Source: an uncultured Devosia sp. (GTDB lineage: Bacteria; Pseudomonadota; Alphaproteobacteria; Rhizobiales; Devosiaceae). From it: DNA of 64,000 nt. Each line of letters opens with the position of its first letter. Position 1 is the first letter of the stretch. Shown here piece after piece: positions 17,045 through 25,876 of the stretch. A program made the position numbers and the translations under genes. The stretch covers positions 1-64,000 of the forward strand of contig NZ_CAUQDV010000004.1 of the NCBI RefSeq assembly GCF_963517015.1, written 5' to 3'. The notes beneath the pieces were generated by a model. It saw nothing but the letters and a program-made list of their open reading frames with translations, had not been told where the DNA came from and did no database searches.

Positions 17045-17413
17045 ATGCTCAAGGACAAGGATTCCGCCGCCATCGTCGCGACCAGCGACATGGATCATGC
17101 CCGCGATTTCTACGCCAACAAGCTCGGCCTCGAAATCATCGAGGATGGCGACGCCGTCATGGAATTCCGCACCGGCAAGACGACGCTGGTCGTCTATCGT
17201 TCCGACTTCGCCGGCACCAATCAGGCCAATGCCGTCGTCTGGGGTGTCGGACAGGATATCGAAGCCATCGTCGCCGATCTGGCCGGAAAAGGCGTGACCT
17301 TCGAGCACTACCCCGACATGGACTACAAGGACGGCATCCATCGCGACGGCAATTTCCGCATGGTCTGGTTCAAGGACCCCGACGGCAATATCCTGCATCT
17401 GAACAGCATGTAG
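17045..17413 (+). CDS. VOC (glyoxalase/bleomycin resistance) family protein
   Basis: 122 residues with the two beta-alpha-beta-beta-beta units of the vicinal oxygen chelate fold: SDMDHARDFYANKLGL opens the first and a final WFKDPDGNILHLN closes the second. The Glu at the end of strands typical of metal-binding members is not obvious in the second half, so it may bind a ligand without catalysis. GAGGAG lies six bases before the ATG at 17045, so the longer frame to 16976 is rejected. Confidence 0.85.
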   Translation: MLKDKDSAAIVATSDMDHARDFYANKLGLEIIEDGDAVMEFRTGKTTLVVYRSDFAGTNQANAVVWGVGQDIEAIVADLAGKGVTFEHYPDMDYKDGIHRDGNFRMVWFKDPDGNILHLNSM

Positions 17414-17415
17414 TC

Positions 17416-18120
17416 CTACGGCCGCTCGCGCAAAAACTTTGCCAGGTCATCGGTGATGTGATGCACATGAGGGCCCGTGGCGCGGGCCATTTCCCAGGCA
17501 TCGATCTGCTCGTGGGCATAATCCTCGCCTGCCACGACATGCACCGTCGACATGCCCACGTCATGCGGCACGACGAGGTTCTTTTCCAGGTCGTCGAACA
17601 TCACCGCCTTGCGCGGATCGATATCATGCAGGGCAAAGAACCCGTCATAGGCTTCCCGATGCGGCTTGGGCACATAGGTCATGGCGCGGATGTCGTGCAC
17701 ATGCTCGAAAATGTCGTCGCCACCCAGGCGCTTCAGCACCGAACGGGCGTGGCTCACGTCGCCATTGGTCAGGATGAACTTGCGGCCGGGCAGGGCGCGA
17801 ATGGCATCGACCAGGTCCGGATGGGCATCGACCGGTGAATAGTCGATGGCGTGGACCGTATTGAGGAAATGGTCGGGATCGACCTTGTGCTGGTGCATCA
17901 GCCCGTTCAGCGTCGTGCCGAAATCACGGTAATAGGTCTTCTGCAGCACCCTGGCAGCGTCGAAATCGAGCTGGGTCAGGTCCATCACGTAATTGGTGAT
18001 GCGGATATCGATCTGCGCAAACAGATTGCAGGTGCGCGGATAAAGGGTGTTGTCGAGATCGAACACCCAATCGGTAATATGGCTGAGGCTGCGCGGTGGC
18101 GTCATGTCGTTCATCGGCAC
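17416..18120 (-). CDS. HAD-superfamily pyrimidine 5'-nucleotidase-like hydrolase
   Basis: 234 residues. HAD motif I is DLDNTLYP, motif II ILTNGD, the conserved Lys lies in YVPKPH and motif III is VMFDDLEKN. Members of this subgroup dephosphorylate pyrimidine nucleotides. In many Hyphomicrobiales a homologue directly follows argB; here argB is about 6 kb away on the same strand. Several ATGs occur at the N-terminus (18120, 18114, 18105); the first is kept. Confidence 0.85.
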   Translation of the reverse strand: MPMNDMTPPRSLSHITDWVFDLDNTLYPRTCNLFAQIDIRITNYVMDLTQLDFDAARVLQKTYYRDFGTTLNGLMHQHKVDPDHFLNTVHAIDYSPVDAHPDLVDAIRALPGRKFILTNGDVSHARSVLKRLGGDDIFEHVHDIRAMTYVPKPHREAYDGFFALHDIDPRKAVMFDDLEKNLVVPHDVGMSTVHVVAGEDYAHEQIDAWEMARATGPHVHHITDDLAKFLRERP

Positions 18121-18180
18121 AGTATAGCGCCGATTTATGAAGGTGAGGATAAACTCCGCGCCACCGACATCTGTAGGGCT

Positions 18181-18204
18181 GGAACGGCGCCGAAGCGCCG
18201 TTCC
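18181..18204 (-). terminator. Hairpin between the HAD gene and the periplasmic protein gene
   Basis: A perfect 10-bp stem GGAACGGCGC/GCGCCGTTCC closes a CGAA loop. It follows the stop of the minus-strand gene ending at 18217 by 12 bases. No T-run is present, so termination strength is uncertain. Confidence 0.5.
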
Positions 18205-18216
18205 GAAGTCGGGGAA

Positions 18217-19470
18217 TTATTCGGCCGCCGTATTGGCGATGATCTCGAGGCCCAAGGCATCGATCAGGCCAGCCGGGTTGGCGGCAGCAGCCATCAGCAC
18301 CAGCAGCGAAGCCGGCGACGGCGGAGCAACCTTGACTTCGATGCTCTGCGGGTCGTCGAGGAAGGCTTCGACCGGCGGGATCACGACGTCATTGAGCGCC
18401 GGGATGCCCGAGCCGGCCAGCATGGCGGGGAGCTGCGCCTTGAGCATCTCGACAAAGGCAGCGCGATCGCCACCCGACTGCTGCGCGAAGAAATCGAGCA
18501 GCTTGGGGGCAAGGCCGGCATCGTCATAGCGCACCGAGGTGTTGACGATATTCACGCCCTGCATGATCGCCATGCCCTGCATCATCTGTGCCTGGGCCTG
18601 CTCTTCGGTCATCTCTTCGCCGGCTGCCGCCATGCTGTCCTGCATGGCATAGAGCTGGTCGAGCACGGCCGGGGTGAAGCCGTCGAATTCGCCGGTGATG
18701 TTGAGCGCGCCAACATCGGCAAAGTCGAACAGGAACTCGCCCAGCGTCATCTTGCCGTCAGCCATCGACCAGGTGAAATCCTGCGTGATGTCGCCGGTGA
18801 TGGTGGTGAGGCCGAGCGCTTCGATCGTGGCGCCGGCAGCGGGGTCTTCTTCGCTGACGGTCGAGAGGTCCAGCGAGATGCCGGCGATATTGAGGGTCGA
18901 GGCGACGTCAACCAGATCGACCGTGCCCTGCGACGGGTTGAAGGTCGATACCGCTTCCATCGAGTCGATGGAGAGCACTTCTTCGCCATTGCGGGTCAGC
19001 AGCAGCGGGCCGGTGCTGATCGATTCCAGCAGCTGCAGCATCATCACCGACGGAACGGTGTCGCCAGCCGGCAGGTAGAGGTTGTCGGCGCGAATGTCGC
19101 TGAGGGTGATATTGCCGGTGATATCGTCTTCGACGAATTCGCTGTCGATATCGGGAATGGTCAGCGCAGCGACCGAGTAGCTGCCGTCGCCATTTTCAGT
19201 GACGCCTTCGAAGGTGATCTCGGTGTCGAAGGTCATCGGCTCGAGCTCTTCGGTGCCGGCGCCGGTGAAACCGACGGTCACGCCGTCCACGGTGACGGTA
19301 TCGCCATCCAGAGTTGCCGCACCGAATTCCAGGTCATAACCGATATGGCCATAGACCTCGGCAAAGCGATCGACGAAAGCCTGGGCTTCGAGCGCATTGG
19401 CAGTGGTCATCATGGCGACAGTCGCGACGCTGCTCAGCAGCAGCATACGGGCGGTCTGGTTGGTCCTCAT
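18217..19470 (-). CDS. Unrecognised periplasmic beta-rich protein
   Basis: 417 residues from the ATG at 19470, which has GGAG six bases upstream; two further ATGs lie just ahead (19476, 19485). A signal peptide is clear (RTNQTARMLLLSSVATVAMMTTANALE). The mature part is acidic and alternates short beta-like strands with Asp/Glu/Thr-rich turns (residues about 30-230), followed by a Met/Gln-rich helical stretch (EEMTEEQAQAQMMQGMAIMQG) and a Pro-rich end. It has no membrane segment after the signal and no motif I can name. The pattern suggests a soluble or lipid-contacting periplasmic scaffold. Function unknown. Confidence 0.75.
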   Translation of the reverse strand: MRTNQTARMLLLSSVATVAMMTTANALEAQAFVDRFAEVYGHIGYDLEFGAATLDGDTVTVDGVTVGFTGAGTEELEPMTFDTEITFEGVTENGDGSYSVAALTIPDIDSEFVEDDITGNITLSDIRADNLYLPAGDTVPSVMMLQLLESISTGPLLLTRNGEEVLSIDSMEAVSTFNPSQGTVDLVDVASTLNIAGISLDLSTVSEEDPAAGATIEALGLTTITGDITQDFTWSMADGKMTLGEFLFDFADVGALNITGEFDGFTPAVLDQLYAMQDSMAAAGEEMTEEQAQAQMMQGMAIMQGVNIVNTSVRYDDAGLAPKLLDFFAQQSGGDRAAFVEMLKAQLPAMLAGSGIPALNDVVIPPVEAFLDDPQSIEVKVAPPSPASLLVLMAAAANPAGLIDALGLEIIANTAAE

Positions 19471-19664
19471 CGTCATCTCCGGCATTGTTTTGGTTTGATT
19501 GTCGGGTGGGCGCATTTCTTGACAGTAGAACCAGCGCCCATGTGGGGCAGATGGCTCCTTGAGCGTTGAATTGCAATAGATTCTGGCCACAAAGCGGCCA
19601 CGGCTCTTTATTGTCGGTTTATTGCATCATAACGCCAACGACACGATTGTGACACAACCCTGCC

Positions 19665-21188
19665 TCAAGCCCTTTCGTGATCGAGAAATTGCCGATAGGC
19701 CGGGTTCTCGGTTTCCTCCCAATAGGGGAAACCGATAGCCTCGATATGGGCAATGAAATCCTCGCGCGTTGCCTTGGGAACCTGCACGCCCACCAGCACG
19801 CGGCCATAATCGGCGCCGTGGTTGCGATAATGGAACAGGGTGATGTTCCAGGCGTCATTGAGCCCTTCGAGGAACTTCAACAGCGCGCCCGGACGCTCCG
19901 GAAACTGGAAGCGATAGACCGCCTCGTCGGAAAGATCGGCCACCCGTCCGCCCACCATGTGCCGGACATGCAGCTTTGCCACTTCATTGTCGGTCAGGTC
20001 CTGCACGCCCAGACCGTTGTTTTCCAGCAGGGTAATGATCTCCTGCTTTTCCTGGTCGCCACGGCTGAGCTTGATACCGACGAAAATCCGCGCCGTCGCG
20101 CCATGGGCGTAGCGATAGTTGAACTCGGTGATCGAACGCTGGCCAAGGAGGCGAATGAAGGCGCGATAGCTGCCCGGCCGCTCGGGGATTTCGACGCTCA
20201 GCAGGGCTTCCGCCCGCTCGCCGATCTCGGCCCGTTCGGCCACATAGCGCAGCCGGTCGAAATTGACATTGGCGCCCGAGTTGATGGCGATCAGCGCACC
20301 GCGCGGCGCGTCGCCCGTCTCGACCTGCCGGCGCAACCCGGCCAGGGCCAGCGCGCCGGCCGGTTCGGCAATGGCCCGCATGTCGTCGAAAATATCCTTG
20401 ATCGCCGCGCAGATCTCGTCGGCGGTGACCGTGACGATATCGTCGAGCAGCTCGCGGCACAGCCGGAAGGTCTCGTCGCCCACCTGGCGCACGGCCACGC
20501 CATCGGCGAACAGCCCCACCTGGTCGAGCGCAACCGGATGACCCGCCGCAATCGCCGCCTTCATGCTGGCCGCCTCTTCTGGCTCGACGCCGATGACGCA
20601 AATGTCTGGCCGCAGGAATTTCACCATGGCGGCAATGCCCGCTGCCAGCCCCCCGCCGCCGATCGGCACATAGATGGCGCCGATTTCGCCCGGATGCTGG
20701 CGCAGCAATTCGAGCCCCACCGTGCCCTGGCCAGCAATCACATCAGGGTCGTCGAACGGGTGCACAACCACATAGCCATGCTTTTCAGCCAGTTCGGCCG
20801 CATGCGCCCGGGCAGCATCGAACCCGTCGCCGAACAGCACCACTTCCCCGCCCAGCCGGCGCACCGCACCCACCTTGATGATCGGGGTTGTCGTCGGCAT
20901 CACCACCACGGCGCGAATACCCATGCGCGTCGCCGACAGCGCCACGCCCTGCGCATGATTGCCCGCCGAGGCGCAGATCACGCCCCGGGCGCGCTCTTCC
21001 GCGGTGAGCTGGGCGATACGGTTGTGGGCACCACGGATCTTGAAGGAAAACACCGGCTGCAGATCTTCGCGCTTCAGCAGCACATCGGCACCCAGCCGCG
21101 CCGACAGGAGATTCATCGTCTCCAGTGGCGTCTGCTCGGCCACTTCATAGACCGATGAGGTAAGGATGCGGCGGACATAGTCTTGCAT
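19665..21188 (-). CDS. ilvA: Threonine ammonia-lyase, biosynthetic (IlvA)
   Basis: 507 residues, the long biosynthetic form. The PLP domain carries the Schiff-base lysine (K50) in FSFKIRGAHNRI, the phosphate-binding glycine loop IGGGGLAAG and ASAGNHAQG. Two ACT-like regulatory domains follow from about residue 325 (ERPGSYRAFIRLLG and ERPGALLKFLEGL), the site of isoleucine inhibition and valine activation. It converts threonine to 2-oxobutanoate, the first step of isoleucine synthesis. It is a single-gene unit; the upstream 490 bases hold no gene. Confidence 0.95.
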   Translation of the reverse strand: MQDYVRRILTSSVYEVAEQTPLETMNLLSARLGADVLLKREDLQPVFSFKIRGAHNRIAQLTAEERARGVICASAGNHAQGVALSATRMGIRAVVVMPTTTPIIKVGAVRRLGGEVVLFGDGFDAARAHAAELAEKHGYVVVHPFDDPDVIAGQGTVGLELLRQHPGEIGAIYVPIGGGGLAAGIAAMVKFLRPDICVIGVEPEEAASMKAAIAAGHPVALDQVGLFADGVAVRQVGDETFRLCRELLDDIVTVTADEICAAIKDIFDDMRAIAEPAGALALAGLRRQVETGDAPRGALIAINSGANVNFDRLRYVAERAEIGERAEALLSVEIPERPGSYRAFIRLLGQRSITEFNYRYAHGATARIFVGIKLSRGDQEKQEIITLLENNGLGVQDLTDNEVAKLHVRHMVGGRVADLSDEAVYRFQFPERPGALLKFLEGLNDAWNITLFHYRNHGADYGRVLVGVQVPKATREDFIAHIEAIGFPYWEETENPAYRQFLDHERA

Positions 21189-21680
21189 GGGCGGGCACTC
21201 CGTGTGCCCGGGTTAGGACGCCGGGTCCTTATGTTTGTCAATGCTGATTTTTCGGGTCAAGTTATTGGCGTGTCAAAGCGCCGCCTGAATGCGGTTATCG
21301 CTGGATCTGGCTCACGCATGGTGAGCATGGCGGCGAGGCTTGCCGCCTCGGGGTAGTTTAGTTTGGAAGTGAGGCGGGGCCTCGCCACCAAGTCGGGATT
21401 TTTCGTGCCTTGCAGGGCGATTGCCACCCTTTCGGGCTGCGGGTGGTATCCGGCAGCTCAAGGCGCGATGGTCCCGCCTGCTGTCGCCGTTCGGACCTGC
21501 CCCCGGCAATCCCTGCCGGCAACGCGAGCCTGGCGACCCATGCTCCCCGACAGTCCCTGCAACCATCACTCGTCATGACCGTGCTCAGTGTGCAGGCGAT
21601 GGGAGGATTATAAACGCGGTGGCAAACAGGGGGATAAGTCTTGTGTTGGTCGTCCGTTATTATCGACCAGTAAACAAAAA
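21189..21680. other. Gene-free interval with GC-rich inverted repeats
   Basis: Nearly 500 bases separate ilvA from the zinc-ribbon gene. About 21320-21560 is rich in short inverted repeats (for example GAGGCGGGGCCTC and GGCAATCCCTGCCGGC-type arms), and open frames through it have low-complexity Arg/Pro/Gly composition with no recognisable protein. The ilvA promoter must lie in the left end. It may be a dispersed repeat element; no transposase remnant was seen. Confidence 0.4.
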
Positions 21681-21842
21681 TTACCCGGCTACCCCTCCGT
21701 ATTTCGCAAACAGCGCCACCTTGTCCTGGTAGCTGAGCTTCACATCCTCATGGCAGGCGGGGCAGGGAAAGTGGGCGCGGGCACGAAACCAGCTGCCGTC
21801 CTTGGTGACGACATGACCGCAATGCGGGCAGGGAAATGACAT
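21681..21842 (-). CDS. Zinc-ribbon microprotein
   Basis: A 53-residue protein with two Cys pairs, CPHCG near the N-terminus and CPAC about 20 residues later, spaced like a zinc ribbon, then a basic, soluble tail (LSYQDKVALFAKYGG). The ATG at 21842 puts the first Cys pair right after the start; an upstream ATG at 21875 would add 11 residues. Ribosome sites are weak for both. It could bind nucleic acid or a protein partner. No close family name is recognised. Confidence 0.6.
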   Translation of the reverse strand: MSFPCPHCGHVVTKDGSWFRARAHFPCPACHEDVKLSYQDKVALFAKYGGVAG

Positions 21843-22067
21843 TTCTGTCCGGTGCAGGCTGGGCGAAAGGGGCATCAGTGTCCGTGGGAAAGAGGCTGCG
21901 ACTCAATTTGCCGACGCTCTGCAAACGGCGTCTTCTCCACCATGCGCCGTCTCACGAATATGATCCATGTTAATCGAGCTCGTCCATCAGCGCATGGCAG
22001 ACCTGTCTCAATCATCTGATTGATTGAGCGTGCCGAAAGGCGTATAGGACACGCCTCCGAGGTCACC

Positions 22068-22667
22068 ATGACGATTGAACAGCATCCAAAACGCGAAAGC
22101 GGCGACGAGCGCCGACTGGCTATGGCCGCGGCGGCCCGCGCCCTGATCGTCGAAAAGGGCCTCGAAGGCCTGCGTACCCGCGACATCGCCGCTGCCGTCG
22201 GCATCAATATCGCGACATTGCACTACCACGTGCCCTCCAAGGAGGCGCTGGTCGCGCTGGTTGCCGAAAGCATCCGCCATGATTTTCGCGCCCAGGCTTT
22301 GCGCAATCCGCGCAACGGCAAGACCGCGCTCGAACAGCTGCATATGGAATTCGCCGATTTCCGCGAAACCACGACCGACATGCCCGATCTGATCATCATA
22401 CTGACAGAACTGGTCGAGCGGGCGAGGCGGGATGCCGCCATCGCGGAGATCATCCTGCCCATGCATCAATTCTGGCGCGGCCAGTTCGCCGAAATTTTCC
22501 GCCTCGGCCTCGCCGACGGCTCCTTTCGGCCCGACCTCGACCCTGAGGCCGCCGCCACGATTGCCACTGGCGCCCTGTCCGACTGCTGGCGCCGGCCCGA
22601 CACCACTCCCCAATTGCTCGACACGGCCTTTGCCGAGCTCGAGCGCGCTTTTATCTCAAGATCCTGA
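22068..22667 (+). CDS. TetR/AcrR family transcriptional regulator
   Basis: 199 residues. The N-terminal helix-turn-helix is typical (AARALIVEKGLEGLRTRDIAAAVGINIATLHYHVPSKEALV), followed by a helical ligand domain. GAGG stands five bases before the ATG at 22068. It lies 18 bases upstream of a DHA2 efflux pump in the same direction and is presumably its drug-responsive repressor. No operator palindrome could be picked out with confidence. Confidence 0.9.
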   Translation: MTIEQHPKRESGDERRLAMAAAARALIVEKGLEGLRTRDIAAAVGINIATLHYHVPSKEALVALVAESIRHDFRAQALRNPRNGKTALEQLHMEFADFRETTTDMPDLIIILTELVERARRDAAIAEIILPMHQFWRGQFAEIFRLGLADGSFRPDLDPEAAATIATGALSDCWRRPDTTPQLLDTAFAELERAFISRS

Positions 22668-22685
22668 GGCCCCAAGGAAACTCAA

Positions 22686-24173
22686 ATGTCCGCAACTCAC
22701 CACCACGGCGCGCAAGGCACGCCCGATCCGCGCCGCTGGGTGGCGCTCGGCGTGCTGCTCATCGCCAATTTCATGAACCTGATCGACGTTACCATCGTCA
22801 ATGTGGCGCTGCCCTCGATGCGTACCGGCCTCGGCGCCAGTGACACGCAGATCGAATGGGTCGTCGCTGCCTATATTCTCGCTTTCGCCCTCGGCCTTTT
22901 GCCCTTCGGCCGGCTCGGCGATATTTTGGGTCGCACTACGCTCTTCCTCTGGGGCGTCGGCGGCTTCACCGTCGCTTCGGCGCTTTGCGGCATGGCGCCC
23001 AATATCGAATTCCTGATCGCCGCCCGCATCCTGCAGGGCCTCGCTGGCGCCATGATGACGCCGCAGGTTCTGGCCATCGCCACGGTCACCTTCCCGCCCC
23101 ATGAGCGCGGCCAGGCTTTCTCGCTGTTTGGCCTCTCGGCGGGCCTTGCCTCGGTCTGTGGGCCCATCGTCGGCGGCCTGCTGATCGACGCCCAGCTCTT
23201 TGGCATGGACTGGCAGCCGATCTTTCTGGTCAACATCCCTGTTGGCATCGCTGCCGTCGTGGCCGGCCTCTACCTGATCCCCCGCGTGCCGGGTCACCCC
23301 GACCTCAAGAACGACTACGCCGGCATTGCGCTCTTTGGCATGTCGCTGATCGCCGTGGTCTTCCCCATCGTTGAAGGTCGCGCCTTCGGCTGGCCGCTCT
23401 GGGCCTTCGGCATGATCATCGCCGGAGTGCTGGGGCTGATCGGCTTCTTCTTCTACCAGGGCGCCCGTGCCAAGGCCGGCAAGCCGCAGCTCCTGAACTA
23501 CGACCTCCTCACCAACAAGGATTTCATGTTCGGCGCCATGGTGGTGACCATTTTCGCTTCGGGCATTCCGGGCATGTTCATGGTCATCTCGCTGCTGCTG
23601 CAAGGCGGCTTCGGCTTCTCGCCACTGGAGTCCGGCCTCACCAACACGCCCTTCTCGGTCGGCGTGCTGATCGCCTCCTTCATCGCCGGTCGCTTTGGCG
23701 CCAACTACCTGCGCGGCCGTCTCGCGGCTGCCGGCGCCATGCTGACCTTCGGTATCGGCTGGCTGCATTTCATCATCGCCGGCGTCGGCGACAGCATCGA
23801 CCACTGGAGCTTCCTCCCGCCGCTGCTGATTGCCGGCATCGGCCTGGGCCTCGGCTTCTCGTCGCTCTTCCAGCTCGTGCTGGCCAATGTGCCGCCGCGC
23901 GATGCCGGCGCCGGTTCGGGCTCGCTCCAGGCCTTCCAGCAGGTCGGTGGTGCATTGGGCGTCGCGCTGGTGGGTGAGCTCTTCTTCACCAGCCTCACCA
24001 ATGACATGGCCGCAGGCGCTGCACCCCATGCCGCCTTTGCCGGCTCGGCCGCCCATGCGCTCTGGTATCAGGTGATCTCCTTTGCCCTGGTCTTGGCTCT
24101 CGCCTTCTTCTTCAAGAGGCCGAAGAAGCCGCAAGGCCATGCCGCGCCGCAGCACGTCGCCATCGAAGTCTGA
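22686..24173 (+). CDS. MFS multidrug efflux pump, DHA2 (EmrB/QacA) family
   Basis: 495 residues with about 14 hydrophobic segments. Motif C of antiporters (GLSAGLASVCGPIVGGLL) in helix 5, the motif A-like loop GRLGDILGR and D-V-T-I-V-N-V-A-L-P in helix 1 identify the drug:proton antiporter DHA2 group. It sits in the inner membrane. No membrane-fusion partner gene is next to it, so it may work alone. It follows its probable TetR repressor by 18 bases and ends at a strong bidirectional terminator. Confidence 0.92.
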   Translation: MSATHHHGAQGTPDPRRWVALGVLLIANFMNLIDVTIVNVALPSMRTGLGASDTQIEWVVAAYILAFALGLLPFGRLGDILGRTTLFLWGVGGFTVASALCGMAPNIEFLIAARILQGLAGAMMTPQVLAIATVTFPPHERGQAFSLFGLSAGLASVCGPIVGGLLIDAQLFGMDWQPIFLVNIPVGIAAVVAGLYLIPRVPGHPDLKNDYAGIALFGMSLIAVVFPIVEGRAFGWPLWAFGMIIAGVLGLIGFFFYQGARAKAGKPQLLNYDLLTNKDFMFGAMVVTIFASGIPGMFMVISLLLQGGFGFSPLESGLTNTPFSVGVLIASFIAGRFGANYLRGRLAAAGAMLTFGIGWLHFIIAGVGDSIDHWSFLPPLLIAGIGLGLGFSSLFQLVLANVPPRDAGAGSGSLQAFQQVGGALGVALVGELFFTSLTNDMAAGAAPHAAFAGSAAHALWYQVISFALVLALAFFFKRPKKPQGHAAPQHVAIEV

Positions 24174-24182
24174 CAAGCAAAA

Positions 24183-24208
24183 GGGCCGCTCGATCGAGCG
24201 GCCCTTTT
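24183..24208. terminator. Bidirectional Rho-independent terminator
   Basis: GGGCCGCTCG and CGAGCGGCCC form a near-perfect palindromic stem with AAAA on the left and TTTT on the right, so it serves both the efflux pump gene and the convergent argB. Confidence 0.87.
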
Positions 24209-24229
24209 CAATTCTGCACTGTGATCGGC

Positions 24230-25132
24230 CTAGCGAACGATCAGCGTACCGGCACCGAACTCGGTGAACAGTTCGACCAGCACCACATGGGGCTGCTTGC
24301 CGTTGAGGATCACGACGCCCTCCACGCCATTGTCCAGCGCTTCGAGGCAGGTCTCGACCTTGGGGATCATACCGCCCGAAATCGTGCCATCGGCGATCAG
24401 CTCCTTGGCCTCGCGCACCGACAGCTCGGGGATCAGCTTGCCATTGCGATCCAGTACGCCCGGCACGTCGGTCAAAAACAGCAGGCGCTTGGCGCCCAGC
24501 GATCCGGCAATGGCGCCCGCGAATGTATCGGCATTGATATTATAGGTATTGCCATCGCGGCCCGGAGCGACCGGGGCGATAACCGGGATCATCTCCGAAC
24601 GGGCCAGCAGGTCCAGCAGCGTGCGATCGACTTCCACCGGCTCGCCGACAAAGCCCAGATCCAGCACCTTCTCGATATTGGAGGTCGGGTCCTTGACGGT
24701 CTTCTGCGCCTTCTTGGCAAAGACCATGTTGCCGTCCTTGCCGCACAAGCCAATGGCCCATTCGCCCTCGGCATTGATCAGCGCGACGATTTCCTTGTTG
24801 ATCGAGCCGGCCAACACCATCTCGACCACTTCCATGGTCCGCTGGTCGGTGACGCGAAGCCCACCCTCGAATTTGGATTCGATGCCCAGCTTTGCCAGCA
24901 TTGAGGCAATCTGCGGTCCGCCGCCATGCACCACGATCGGATTGACCTTGCTCTGCTTGAGCAAGGCGATATCGCGGGCAAAGGCCTGTCCGAGCTTGGC
25001 ATCGCCCATGGCATGGCCGCCGTATTTCACGACGACCGTCTTGCCTTCGTAGCGCTGCATATAGGGCAGGGCCTGTGCAAGAATGCCGGCATCGTGGCTG
25101 AAGCGGTCGGTCGCACTCGTCTCATCGGTCAT
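24230..25132 (-). CDS. argB: Acetylglutamate kinase (ArgB)
   Basis: 300 residues from the ATG at 25132, the normal length; ATG 25144 is an alternative and the longer frame is not supported. The amino-acid kinase fold shows KYGGHAM, the substrate loop VHGGGPQI, the AAK glycine-rich LFLTDVPGVLD and DGTISGGMIPKVE. It phosphorylates N-acetylglutamate in arginine synthesis and is usually feedback inhibited by arginine. In related genomes it commonly follows engB; here engB lies about 5.8 kb away on the same strand with foreign genes in between. Confidence 0.95.
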   Translation of the reverse strand: MTDETSATDRFSHDAGILAQALPYMQRYEGKTVVVKYGGHAMGDAKLGQAFARDIALLKQSKVNPIVVHGGGPQIASMLAKLGIESKFEGGLRVTDQRTMEVVEMVLAGSINKEIVALINAEGEWAIGLCGKDGNMVFAKKAQKTVKDPTSNIEKVLDLGFVGEPVEVDRTLLDLLARSEMIPVIAPVAPGRDGNTYNINADTFAGAIAGSLGAKRLLFLTDVPGVLDRNGKLIPELSVREAKELIADGTISGGMIPKVETCLEALDNGVEGVVILNGKQPHVVLVELFTEFGAGTLIVR

Positions 25133-25192
25133 GAACGGACCCATTCTGTTGGCTAGGCGGGTAAAAGTCCGCAACGGGTCTAGAGCATGATT

Positions 25193-25219
25193 GCGGAAAG
25201 GAAAAGACGCTTTTGCCGC
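25193..25219. repeat. Short intergenic palindrome between argB and the sigma factor gene
   Basis: GCGG and CCGC flank AAAAG-ACG-CTTTT. Together with the preceding GAGCATGATT it resembles dispersed intergenic palindromes of Hyphomicrobiales. Confidence 0.4.
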
Positions 25220-25321
25220 ATTTGCCAATTGATCCATTTGTCATTTTCAGGCGTTCTAGTCGCGTCAGACATTGCACCGGGCAAGGGCAATGGTGCTGTC
25301 GCGGTTGGGAGGCCACCATCC

Positions 25322-25876
25322 ATGTCGACTGTAACGACCCCCTCGCGGGAGATTGCCGACCTGATCGGTCGGTGCGCCCTGCGCGATCGAGCGGCGTTCC
25401 GCACGCTCTATGATCGCACCAGCGCGAAACTCTTCGGCGTAACACTGCGTATCTTGAAGGACCGCTCCGAAGCCGAAGAGGCTATCCAGGAAGTCTATGT
25501 CAAGATTTGGCAGCGTGCAGATCGCTACGTCGCCGGCAACACCAGCCCCATCAGTTGGCTCGTTGCCGTGGCGCGCAATCACGCACTCGACCTCCTGCGG
25601 GCCAGACGCCCGGTTTCGGACGATATCGATGTGGCACTCGAAGTGCCTGATGGCGGCCCCTCTCCGGAGCGTGCCGCTCAGGACAGCGAGGAAAAAGGCC
25701 AGATCGAGAAATGCCTTGGCACGCTCGAACCCGATCGTGCCGATGCGGTGCGCGGCGCCTACCTCGATGGCTATAGCTACGAGGAATTGGCCAGCCGCTA
25801 CACCGTGCCCTTGAACACGATGCGGACCTGGCTGCGCCGGAGCCTCATCAAACTGAAAGAGTGTCTGACAGCATGA
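25322..25876 (+). CDS. ECF RNA polymerase sigma factor (SigK/RpoE-like)
   Basis: 184 residues. Region 2 (AAFRTLYDRTSAKLFGVTLRILKD, EAEEAIQEVYVKIWQRADRY) and region 4 (YLDGYSYEELASRYTVPLNTMRTWLRRSLIKLKECL) are clear and region 3 is absent, as in extracytoplasmic-function sigma factors. The ATG at 25322 has GGGAGG nine bases upstream. The stop overlaps the anti-sigma gene (ATGA), the usual sign of a sigma/anti-sigma pair. It probably directs transcription of the cluster that follows (fasciclin-domain protein, MsrB). Confidence 0.93.
   Translation: MSTVTTPSREIADLIGRCALRDRAAFRTLYDRTSAKLFGVTLRILKDRSEAEEAIQEVYVKIWQRADRYVAGNTSPISWLVAVARNHALDLLRARRPVSDDIDVALEVPDGGPSPERAAQDSEEKGQIEKCLGTLEPDRADAVRGAYLDGYSYEELASRYTVPLNTMRTWLRRSLIKLKECLTA

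Noticed and set aside
21312..21613. Several 67-85-residue frames in the ilvA upstream gap
   Set aside because: Overlapping frames on both strands with biased composition; no start signal or family match.
22656..24176. 506-residue minus-strand frame opposite the efflux pump
   Set aside because: Very acidic/His-rich low-complexity shadow of the membrane protein gene.
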